Positions 42,286 through 50,317 of a DNA stretch of 64,000 nt are shown here, in pieces. This stretch comes from an uncultured Anaerolineales bacterium. Its GTDB lineage: Bacteria > Chloroflexota > Anaerolineae > Anaerolineales > UBA6663. Position 1 is the stretch's first letter, and each line of letters opens with the position of its first letter. Position numbers and translations under genes: made by a program. The notes under the pieces were generated by a model. It worked only from the letters and a program-made list of their open reading frames with translations. It searched no databases and was not told the origin of the DNA. The stretch spans positions 62,001 to 126,000 of the forward strand of contig CALFZO010000053.1 of NCBI GenBank assembly GCA_937952305.1. The letters are read 5' to 3'.

Positions 42286-43605
42286 TTAAGGCTGAAGGGC
42301 GAGGGTGCGGTCAGCCAATGTGGCGCCGTCGGGGGCGGACAACAAGACGTGATACCAGCCGCCGTTCTGAAGGACAGCCGGCTGTAGGCCAAGGGCCTTG
42401 ACCTCTGCCGTGGTGAGGCGCGTGAACACAAGACGATAGCCCAGGCCGTTGCGGTAGTCCTCGAGCACCTGGCCGGGCTGGGCCGCGCGCCACTCGGCCA
42501 GCTCCACCCAGCCCATGAATTCGCCGGTCTGCGGCTCGCCCTCCAGGCGGTAGAACGCCAGCGCGCCGTTCGGGTACCGGAACGTCGCCAGGAAGTGATC
42601 GACGTCGAGGCGGACGATGGCCGACGGTGAGGGCGTGAACGTCAGCGTGGGCGTGGCTGTGGACGTGGCCGTGCTCGTCGCGGTCGGGGTCGGCGTTGCG
42701 GTCGCGGTCGGGGTCGGCGTTGCCGTCGGTGTGGCCGAGGGAGTGCTAGTCGACGTCTGGGTGGCGCTCGGCGTCAGCGTCGCCGACGGCGTCAGCGTGG
42801 CTGTGGGAGTGCGCGATTGGAAGGCCGCAGTGGTCGCGCGCGCCAATTGCGTCGGCTCGAAGTAAAGCGTGTAGCCGCCGAACGCCGTCGCCAGGCCGGC
42901 CAGGATGAGCACGCCCGCGACGAGCAGCGCCGCGCAGCCGGCGCTCAACGGAGGCCGGTCGGTGTACTCGCCGCTGAACTCCTGGACCTGGGCGGCCTCG
43001 GCCGCTTTAAGGCGGGCCGAAAACTTGTGCTGGACCGGGCCGCCGAACAGCCGCGCCCGGCGGGCGCGCACGCCGGCCGTGATCGGCTGCGCCTGGCCCG
43101 GCGGGATGACCCGCTCCGTCTCCGGCGGTTGAAAGGTCAGATGGCCTTCCGGCGCGTGCCAAACCACCGTGAAAGCGGTGGGCGCGTTGCCCTGGTTCTT
43201 GACGTCGAGGTGGACCTGGCCGGCGTTGGCTGCGTCGGGCGGCAACGCGCCCAGAAAGGCCACGAAAGCGCCGACGCTGAAGCGAAACGGCGCCGCGCCG
43301 GCGCTGTGCGAGTAGTAGCCGACGGCGCGCACAGTCAGCGTGTGCCGTCCCGGCCGGGTGGTCGGGAGGCGCGGCGGGCTGAGGTTGAAGCGCACGCGTT
43401 CCTGGCCGCCCGGCCCCACCTGGACCGGGTCAGGCAGATCTGTCACCCAGGCCGCCGCATCGCCCTCCACCAGCAGCTCGAAGTAATCGAGGCGCTCCGT
43501 GTGGTTGGCGATGAGAACGTCAACGGGCGTGGCTGTCCCCGGCTGGGCGACCACGTGCGTCGTCAACACCTGGACGACGACCAGGTTTTCGGGCTGTCCC
43601 GGCAT
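42286..43605 (-). CDS. NEW3-like domains, TM helix, Thr/Pro stalk protein
   Basis: This 439-aa protein lacks a cleavable signal. Residues 1-215 form two beta-sandwich domains of the NEW3/COG1470 kind ('VDVLIANHTERLDYFELLVE' and 'HLDVKNQGNAPTAFTVVWHA'). A single membrane helix follows at about 221-245, then a Thr/Pro/Ser linker (265-330) and a small C-terminal domain of about 110 residues ending 'TLADRTLALQP'. The predicted topology has the N-terminal domains inside and the linker plus tail outside. I do not recognise the tail domain. It lies 5 bp after the pseudokinase gene. It shares the inside-NEW3, TM, outside-domain plan with 43610-46516 and 50314-53421. Confidence 0.8.
   Translation of the reverse strand: MPGQPENLVVVQVLTTHVVAQPGTATPVDVLIANHTERLDYFELLVEGDAAAWVTDLPDPVQVGPGGQERVRFNLSPPRLPTTRPGRHTLTVRAVGYYSHSAGAAPFRFSVGAFVAFLGALPPDAANAGQVHLDVKNQGNAPTAFTVVWHAPEGHLTFQPPETERVIPPGQAQPITAGVRARRARLFGGPVQHKFSARLKAAEAAQVQEFSGEYTDRPPLSAGCAALLVAGVLILAGLATAFGGYTLYFEPTQLARATTAAFQSRTPTATLTPSATLTPSATQTSTSTPSATPTATPTPTATATPTPTATSTATSTATPTLTFTPSPSAIVRLDVDHFLATFRYPNGALAFYRLEGEPQTGEFMGWVELAEWRAAQPGQVLEDYRNGLGYRLVFTRLTTAEVKALGLQPAVLQNGGWYHVLLSAPDGATLADRTLALQP
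42616..42813. repeat. Degenerate Thr/Pro/Ser-coding repeat
   Basis: About 200 bp of short imperfect repeats built from GGCGTTGCCGTC-like hexamer and dodecamer units on the plus strand. They code on the minus strand for the TPTAT/TPSAT stalk of the NEW3-TM protein. It is a low-complexity surface linker and a probable O-glycosylation or length-variable region. Confidence 0.8.
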
Positions 43606-43609
43606 GCCG

Positions 43610-46516
43610 CTATTTAAGGGTCAGAGTGGCCACTGCGGAATTGGTGTTGGGGCCGCCGCTGGAGACGACTTCGCCCGGGCCGAAAATCACGCGCCCGGAC
43701 TGCGCCGCGCTCACCGTCACCCGCAAGGTGCAGCGGCCTCCGGCGGGGATGACGCCCCCGCTCAACCCCAGAGTACTCTGAAGCGGCCCGGCCGCCAAGT
43801 CCCCGCCGGGGCAGGTCAGCCCGGTGTCGCCGGACAGCGCAAGGCGGAATGGCTCCAGGCGCTTGCTGAAGGTGACGCCGGTCAGGTCGGCTGGGCCTGG
43901 GTTGGCGAGCGTGATCGTGAGGGTGGCCGTCAGACCGGCCGAGAGCGTGTCCGGGCTGAACGCAACAGCGACGACCGGGCGCGCCAGCACGCGCAGCTGG
44001 GCGCTGGCCGCGTTGCTGCTGGCGCGGCGCGCGGCGTCCGAGACGGCGCCGGACGGAAAGGTCAGGCCGTACACGTCGCCGCTGGGCGCCGTAACGGCGA
44101 CCACAATGGCGCAGCCGCCCTGAGGCGGCAGCGTGCCCAGGGTAAGCGTGAGGCGGCTGGCGTTGGCGCTGACCGCGCCGCCGCATTGGTCCGTCTCCGG
44201 CTCGCCGGCGATGACGAGCGGCGCCAGGTCATGCGTGAAGCCCAGGCCGCGTAAGACTGCCTCAGAAGTGTTGGTGAGCGTGATGATCAGCTGCGCGGAC
44301 TCAGTGTCGGCCACAAGCGTGGGCGAGAAGCCGAGCGTCACGGTCAGGCGGCTCGCTGGAACGGTGCTTGTCTCCGTGACAGCCGCCCCTCTGTCGGCCG
44401 CCGCTCGGTCGGCCGCGACCGCGTCGCCGGAGGGCTGGGCGGTCCGGGTTGGCGCCGCCGGCGCCGGTTGGTCCAGGCTTGAACTTGAGGGCGGCGTGAC
44501 GGCGGCGTCCGCTGAATCGGCGGCCTGGGTGGGCGGAGCCGCTGGCGGCGCGGTGGGGTCCGGGCCGTCGGTGGGCGTGGCCGGCGCAGTCGGGGTTGGC
44601 GCGGTCACGGCCAGGGCAGGCGGCGCCGGCGCGCGGCCGGGGTCCGCGCCACTAGACAAACCGTCAGCGCCCGGAGCGGGACTGAGCGGATCGGCGCGCG
44701 GCTCAAGCGCGGCACCGGCGCCCAGCCCGCCTCCGGCTTCCCGGTCCGGGCCGAGGGCCAACTCCGCCACATTGCTCAAGCTGTCGGCGGTCAGCGCGAA
44801 CGCCGCCGGCGCCTGTTCGATCAACGCCAGCGGCGCGGCCACCTCGGCGCGAAGTTGAGCCGCGCCCTGCCGGATGAAGAAGAGCATCAACAGCCCACTG
44901 CCCAGGACCAGGGCGGCGCCGCTGGCCAGCGCCCCGGAAATCCAGGCCGAGATCCGAGCCTGGACGAGGACGCGCCCGTTCAGGACGCGCCGCTGGTCAT
45001 CCGGCCCGGCGACCTGGACGCGGTAGGCCCGAGTCCGAGCCTGCCCCAGCCAACGCGGGCGGCGCGGCGTCACCTGGAATTCCACCGCCGCGTTCTCGCC
45101 CGGTTCCAGCTTCAGCCGCACCGCCTCCGGCTGAAAGCGCAGCGCGTCCTCCGGATCGGCCCAGGCCACACGGACGGGCGCCGGCGTGTTGCCGCGGTTC
45201 ACGATCACAACGCGCCCGGCCTGGAACGGCTCCAACTGCCGCGGGCGGAGCGCGGCCTGAACGTCGCTATACGCGCCCACCGACAGGATCAACCGCGCTT
45301 CCGCCACAGCGCGCGGAGCGCTGGCCGCGCTGACCCTCAGCCGCACCAGATGGCGGCCGGCCCGGCTGGCCGGCGCCCGAGGCGGATGAAATTTGAGCCG
45401 GAACTCGTGCTGGCCGCCCGCGGCGATGCGGACAGGTTTAGCCGGGCTGGTGGACCAGGCGGCCGGCAGTCCATCGCTTCGGAGCTGGTACTCTTCATCG
45501 GCGAAGCCGGGGTTGCCCACCACCAGCACCGCCTCCACGGTCTGGCCCGGCACGACGGCGAGCTGGGGCGTGATCAGATGCAGCCTGAGCGGCCCGGCGC
45601 TCGCGGCCGGTGCGCTGACCGGGTCCGCGTCGGCCTCAGCCGCCGCGCTCCTGGCCAGGAGGCGGGCGGCCGCCTCGCCGAGCAGCCGTCCTGGCCGGAT
45701 GCCCGCCGGCAAAAGCGCGGACACAGCCACCGCCAGAGCCGCCGCGTCCGGGTAACGCTCGGCCGGGTCCAGCTCCAGGGCGCGGGCGACAACGTACTCC
45801 ACCGGCTCGGGCAGCTCCGGCCGCAGCCGGCGCGGCGACGGAACCGCCTGGGCGAAGCGGCCCGGCCCCAACGCAAAGGGCAGCTCCCCGGCCAGCAACT
45901 CGTACACCACCAGGCCGAGCGCGAACACGTCGGTGCGCGCATCCGGGGCCTGGCCGGCGGCTTGCTCGGGCGTCCGCCAGCGGTCGGCCTCCGTCCGCGA
46001 GGTCGCGGCGCGCCAGGCCGCCAGACCGACGTCCGCGAGGCTGAGGTCTTCGGGTTGAACAGCCTCGGAACGCCAGTGGCAGTTGCCGGGATGCACAGCC
46101 AGGTGGAGCAGGTTGCGCTGGTGGAGATGGGCCACCGCCAGACACAGGGTCCGCGCCGTCTGCAGAGCTTCGGCCAGGTCCAGCTTTTGCCCGGACGCGC
46201 GCAGTTCGGCCAGGACTTGGTCCAGCCGGGGGCCGGCGAGATACTCGCTGACCAGATAGGCGTGCGGGCCGATGAGCCCGCACTCCAAGACGCGCGCCAG
46301 GGTCGGCGCGCGCACGCGCACGGCGCTGCGGGCCTCACGCAGCCAACGCTCGGAGTCCGTGTCCGACGCGGCGGAGGGCAAGTCCAGGACCCGCACCGCC
46401 ACCGGACGCTCGAAGCGCAAATCCTGAGCGCGGTAGACGGCCCCGAGCGCACCCGGCCCCAAGCGGGCCTCCAGGCGGTAGCGCTCCAAACGGTCGCCGG
46501 TGTCCGCGGCCAACAT
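43610..46516 (-). CDS. Pseudokinase, NEW3, TM and extracellular beta-domain protein
   Basis: This 968-aa protein has an N-terminal Ser/Thr-kinase-like domain (10-270) that keeps the fold markers ('YRLEARLGPGALGAVYRAQD', 'DVFALGLVVYELLAGELPF'). It has lost catalysis: the VAIK Lys is Arg42 ('VAVRVL') and HRD reads 'HLA' (138-140). The DFG position is 'DVG' (162-164). Two NEW3-like domains follow (about 308-520), then a membrane helix (525-548) and a Pro/Ala/Thr stalk (600-700). Two outside DUF11/CARDB-like domains complete it (about 715-968). It is probably a scaffold, binding partners inside and contacting the surface outside. It lies 12 bp after the FG-GAP gene. Confidence 0.85.
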   Translation of the reverse strand: MLAADTGDRLERYRLEARLGPGALGAVYRAQDLRFERPVAVRVLDLPSAASDTDSERWLREARSAVRVRAPTLARVLECGLIGPHAYLVSEYLAGPRLDQVLAELRASGQKLDLAEALQTARTLCLAVAHLHQRNLLHLAVHPGNCHWRSEAVQPEDLSLADVGLAAWRAATSRTEADRWRTPEQAAGQAPDARTDVFALGLVVYELLAGELPFALGPGRFAQAVPSPRRLRPELPEPVEYVVARALELDPAERYPDAAALAVAVSALLPAGIRPGRLLGEAAARLLARSAAAEADADPVSAPAASAGPLRLHLITPQLAVVPGQTVEAVLVVGNPGFADEEYQLRSDGLPAAWSTSPAKPVRIAAGGQHEFRLKFHPPRAPASRAGRHLVRLRVSAASAPRAVAEARLILSVGAYSDVQAALRPRQLEPFQAGRVVIVNRGNTPAPVRVAWADPEDALRFQPEAVRLKLEPGENAAVEFQVTPRRPRWLGQARTRAYRVQVAGPDDQRRVLNGRVLVQARISAWISGALASGAALVLGSGLLMLFFIRQGAAQLRAEVAAPLALIEQAPAAFALTADSLSNVAELALGPDREAGGGLGAGAALEPRADPLSPAPGADGLSSGADPGRAPAPPALAVTAPTPTAPATPTDGPDPTAPPAAPPTQAADSADAAVTPPSSSSLDQPAPAAPTRTAQPSGDAVAADRAAADRGAAVTETSTVPASRLTVTLGFSPTLVADTESAQLIITLTNTSEAVLRGLGFTHDLAPLVIAGEPETDQCGGAVSANASRLTLTLGTLPPQGGCAIVVAVTAPSGDVYGLTFPSGAVSDAARRASSNAASAQLRVLARPVVAVAFSPDTLSAGLTATLTITLANPGPADLTGVTFSKRLEPFRLALSGDTGLTCPGGDLAAGPLQSTLGLSGGVIPAGGRCTLRVTVSAAQSGRVIFGPGEVVSSGGPNTNSAVATLTLK

Positions 46517-46528
46517 GAGCGGGCCGCT

Positions 46529-49500
46529 TCAAACGCGGCGCCGGCGGACCCGGCGCAGGGGCAGCGCGCCGGCCTGGCTGCGCCACACATCGGCGGGCGG
46601 CCAGCGATAGCGCGGGGAGAGGCGTGGCGAGCGGCCGAGGGAGGCTGGCGCGGCGGAGGCAGCCGACCGGCGGATGACCGGCAAGAAGATCTCCGGCACG
46701 CCGGTGCCGACCAACACCAGGCGGGTAGTGGCGATGTCGCGGTTGACCGGGCAGGGCTGCCCGGTGACGGTCAGTTTCACCGCATACACACCGCTGCGGT
46801 TGAAGGTGTGGACGTCCACCTGGCGCGTCGCCGTCACGCCGTCGTCGTAATCCCAGGTATACGTCAGCACGCCGCTGCCTGCGCTCAGGCCGCCCACAAA
46901 CGTGATCGGCGACCGGACGGGCACGGTCGGGTTGGGGCTGGGCGTCAGCGTGATGCTGGGGTTCTGCGGCCAGATGCACGTGGTCGGCCGGATCTGGAAG
47001 GGCGGGCTGACGCCGACGCCGAAGGCGCGTTGAACCGGGCCGTGCGGGTCCTGCGGCACGGCGAAGACCCGGAAGCGCGCATCCTGGCCGACCGCTTTGA
47101 AAGTCGTGGCATCGCTCTGGGCGTCCCAGCAGAATGTCCCCTGAGCGCCGGTCCGGGTGGCCACAGTGACCGTCACCGGCGTCGCCGGGCAGGCGCTGTC
47201 CGCGGCCTGCGTGGCGGGGTACCAGGTGCTGCCGCCATCCACGGAGAACGTGAAGCTGATGGGCGCCAGCGGCACCGAAAAAGACAGGCGGCCATCATCG
47301 GGATCGTAGACACGGTACGTGATCGGGATGACGCCGCTGAGCAGGTCAGACGACGAGTAGGCGTAGGCATCCGCCGTGCGCCCCGGCCGCTCCACGAACA
47401 CGTAGAGCGGGTTGTTGGGCAGCGGCATGGCCGGCAGGTACTGCGCCGCCGTGTTGGACAGGTGCGCGGCGGTGATGAAGGTGTTCTCGTAGACACCGCT
47501 TTGGCCGGCCTGCTCGCTGCTGGCGGCCAGGTCCAGGTCGCCGTCTCGGTCGGAATCACCCCAGGCCAGGCCGGACGTCGCACCGCTGACGGCGGCCGTC
47601 CACAGCCAGATCAGGCGCGGGTCACCGCGCTGGCTGTTGAGGTTAGCGTACACGCGGTCCGGCTGGCCGGAGTTGCCGACGGCCAGCTCCGGATAACCGT
47701 CGTTGTTCCAGTCGCCCCAGGCCAGGCTCGTAGTCGTGAGGACATCGGTGATGGACCACGCGGGCGCCGCGCCAAATTGGCCGGCCGCCAACTCAGATTG
47801 GTTCTCGTACAGGTGCACGCCCTGCCCTTCGGTGCCCACGGCCAGGTCGGCGTCGCCGTCGGCGTCATAGTCGCCCCAGGCCACGGCCGTCGTCGAGAAC
47901 ACGGCCGAGCTCCACACGGGCGTGAAGGCGGCGTTGTCGTGTTCCTTGCGGTAGATGACGGCCGGACCGTTGTAGAAGGCCGCGGCGAAGTCCAGATACT
48001 GGTCGCGGTCCAGGTCGGCCCAGGCCAGGCCGCGCACATCGCCGGACTCGGTGGACGTGAACTGCGGTGTGGCGGCCAGGGCCGTACCCTGGTTGAGGTA
48101 GAGCACGATCGGGCCGTCGCTGCTGGCGACCAGAAGGTCGAGCCGGCCGTCGCTGTTGGCGTCGCCCCAGACCGGGCGATGGTTGGGCGGCGCGGGCGCG
48201 GCCGACCAACTGGCCGTGGTCTGGCCGGCCAGGAAGACGCGCACGTCGAGCGTCGCGCCGATGGCGAGATCGAGCTCGCCGTCCCCGTTCACGTCGCCGA
48301 ACGCCACGCGGTGCGGGCCCAGCCCGACCGCGTCGAAGGGCAGTTGCTGCGCCGGCGGGAAGACGCCGTGGCCGTCGTTGAAGCGCACGACGCTGTCGAT
48401 GCCGGGCGGCGGCCCGGCCCCGAAGAGCAGGTCCAGCCAGCCATCGGCGTTGGCATCTCCCCACACCACCGCGCCGGCGGCCGGCAGTCCGGCCACGGGG
48501 CCGCGCAGCCGGCTGAGGCGCGGCACAAAGACGTCGAAGAGCTGGCTGCGGTCGTCGATGTTGGCCAGGGCCAGCACCGGCCCGCCGCGCAGGCTGGGCT
48601 CCACCACGCGCACATCTTCGCTCTGCGCCGGGGTGCTCATCTGGTGATCGGCGACGGAGTCGAACGCCCCGGTGGCGGGGTTGAGGTAGACGCGCGGCGG
48701 TTGGTCGACGGCGAACAGATCCAGCCAGCCATCGCCGTTCAGGTCGCCCCAGGCGGCGTTGATCCGGCGGAAGCTCACGTCGACGTAGAGATCGCCGTCG
48801 TTGCACGGCCGGTTGGGCGGTGACGGGAACGTCGTCACCATGGTGGCCTGCGCGCCAAAGGTGATCACGGCGGTGTCGGTGATCGTGGAGCGGTAGATGT
48901 CGGTCAGGCCGTGGAAATGGTCGTAGAAATCGAAGACAAAGAAAGGCGGGATGTTCAGGCAGTAGTCGAAGAAGAAGTCCTGGATGTTGGCGGCCAGGTC
49001 CAGAAAACCATCCCGGTCATAGTCGCCCAGGGCCAGCCCGGACGGGTCGGCGGAGGCGCTGCCGATGGTGAAGACCTGGGTGTCCGTCAGCACATCGCCT
49101 CGAAACGCGAACAGGCTCCCGCTGCCGCCCGTGAGCAGGTCCGGCGAGCCGCCGTTGTTGACGTCGCCGGCCGCCAGGGCGGCTGTATAGCGCTCGCTCA
49201 GGCAGGTCGGGCTTAGGCGCTGCCCGGCCCCGTTGTCCGAAAGCCGAACCACGTAGCAGGGCTGCGCCCCATCCGTGATCCCGATCAGGTCCACGCCGAC
49301 CGGCACGGCGCCTCCGCCCAGGTCGGCCGCCTCCACGTTGCGCAGCACAAACGTGGACCCGCGCGTATCCGCCGCAAACGTCTCGCCGCTCAGCCGATAG
49401 ACGCGGATGAGGGCGCTGACGCCGTCGAGGGCGACCAGTTCCAGTTGTCCGTCGTAGGGGATATCGAAGTCCAGCCACTCCAGGTCCACGGTGCGCGCCT

Positions 49501-50317
49501 CATCGTTCCAGAACTTCACTAGGCGGCCGGCCTCGTTGCGGTAGACCGTGACACCCAGGACTGAGCCCAGGGCCAGGTCCAGGTCGCCGTCCCGGTCGAA
49601 GTCGCCCCAATCCATGCTGTTGGTGCCGCCCACGTCGGCGGACAGCCAGTTGGGCGCGTCTGAGATGCTGGCCTGGCCGGTGGAGGGCACGGCGGCCCGG
49701 ACCCGGGCGGTGACCACGCTGCCGCCGGCCGCGTTGGCGAGGTTCTGCTTGTAGATGACCTCGGCCCGGTTGGTGATCAGGCCGCCGTCCGGCTGGCCGA
49801 TGACCTTGCCGGACAGGGTCAGGCTCTGGCTCTGCCCGCCGTTCAGCACCGGGATGGTCCACGAAATCTGGCGCGTCACCGTGATGGTGGTGGTCGCCAC
49901 CTGAGGCTCGGACACGCCGGGGACGATGACGGTCGTGGTCACCACGTTGACCACCTGGACCGGGTCGCCGCCGACTGTGTACGTGATGGTGGCCTCGTCC
50001 AGGGCGTTGGGCGGCAGGGTGTCGAACACCTGCAAATTGGTGGCGGCCGGAGAGCCGGGCGGATTGGAGATCGCGATCGTGTAAGTGATGTAGCCGCCGT
50101 TGAACACCAGCGCGGGCGTGTAGGTGTTGGTAATCACCAGCGTGCCGGCCGCCAGCGGCGCGTCCGGCGTCTCCGCTTCAGCCGTCGGTTCAGGCTCAGA
50201 CTCGGTCTGGGCCTGAACCGGCGCGAGGCCGGCGGCCAGCCAGTTCAGCCCGCCAGCGGCCAGGAGGCCGTTCAGCCCGATCACGGCCAGGAGAATGAAC
50301 AAGCGCGAAGTCTTCAT
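46529..50317 (-). CDS. Secreted FG-GAP/VCBS-repeat protein with PKD domain
   Basis: This exported protein of about 1262 aa has a signal peptide at 1-38 ('MKTSRLFILLAVIGLNGLLA'); the ATG at 50317 overlaps the upstream stop as ATGA. A DUF11-like domain (about 60-200) comes first, followed by about eleven FG-GAP calcium-loop repeats such as 'DFDRDGDLDLALG', 'DLNGDGWLDLFAV' and 'DSDRDGDLDLAAS', probably an integrin-type propeller. A beta domain and a PKD domain ('YTWDYDDG') follow. Near the C terminus stands 'EIFLPVIRR' (about 1211-1217), then 45 Arg/Pro/Ala-rich residues without obvious structure. It likely binds carbohydrate or protein at the cell surface. Confidence 0.87.
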   Translation of the reverse strand: MKTSRLFILLAVIGLNGLLAAGGLNWLAAGLAPVQAQTESEPEPTAEAETPDAPLAAGTLVITNTYTPALVFNGGYITYTIAISNPPGSPAATNLQVFDTLPPNALDEATITYTVGGDPVQVVNVVTTTVIVPGVSEPQVATTTITVTRQISWTIPVLNGGQSQSLTLSGKVIGQPDGGLITNRAEVIYKQNLANAAGGSVVTARVRAAVPSTGQASISDAPNWLSADVGGTNSMDWGDFDRDGDLDLALGSVLGVTVYRNEAGRLVKFWNDEARTVDLEWLDFDIPYDGQLELVALDGVSALIRVYRLSGETFAADTRGSTFVLRNVEAADLGGGAVPVGVDLIGITDGAQPCYVVRLSDNGAGQRLSPTCLSERYTAALAAGDVNNGGSPDLLTGGSGSLFAFRGDVLTDTQVFTIGSASADPSGLALGDYDRDGFLDLAANIQDFFFDYCLNIPPFFVFDFYDHFHGLTDIYRSTITDTAVITFGAQATMVTTFPSPPNRPCNDGDLYVDVSFRRINAAWGDLNGDGWLDLFAVDQPPRVYLNPATGAFDSVADHQMSTPAQSEDVRVVEPSLRGGPVLALANIDDRSQLFDVFVPRLSRLRGPVAGLPAAGAVVWGDANADGWLDLLFGAGPPPGIDSVVRFNDGHGVFPPAQQLPFDAVGLGPHRVAFGDVNGDGELDLAIGATLDVRVFLAGQTTASWSAAPAPPNHRPVWGDANSDGRLDLLVASSDGPIVLYLNQGTALAATPQFTSTESGDVRGLAWADLDRDQYLDFAAAFYNGPAVIYRKEHDNAAFTPVWSSAVFSTTAVAWGDYDADGDADLAVGTEGQGVHLYENQSELAAGQFGAAPAWSITDVLTTTSLAWGDWNNDGYPELAVGNSGQPDRVYANLNSQRGDPRLIWLWTAAVSGATSGLAWGDSDRDGDLDLAASSEQAGQSGVYENTFITAAHLSNTAAQYLPAMPLPNNPLYVFVERPGRTADAYAYSSSDLLSGVIPITYRVYDPDDGRLSFSVPLAPISFTFSVDGGSTWYPATQAADSACPATPVTVTVATRTGAQGTFCWDAQSDATTFKAVGQDARFRVFAVPQDPHGPVQRAFGVGVSPPFQIRPTTCIWPQNPSITLTPSPNPTVPVRSPITFVGGLSAGSGVLTYTWDYDDGVTATRQVDVHTFNRSGVYAVKLTVTGQPCPVNRDIATTRLVLVGTGVPEIFLPVIRRSAASAAPASLGRSPRLSPRYRWPPADVWRSQAGALPLRRVRRRRV

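Noticed and set aside
42616..42813. Regular short repeats that could suggest a CRISPR or satellite array
   Set aside because: Units are 6-12 bp, imperfect, without spacers, and in frame with a Thr/Pro/Ser stalk. It is coding low complexity.
44855..48823. A 1322-codon open frame on the + strand
   Set aside because: It runs antisense to the pseudokinase and FG-GAP genes, whose domains are unmistakable. It has His/Gln/Arg-rich composition with no motif; this is the usual GC-codon shadow.
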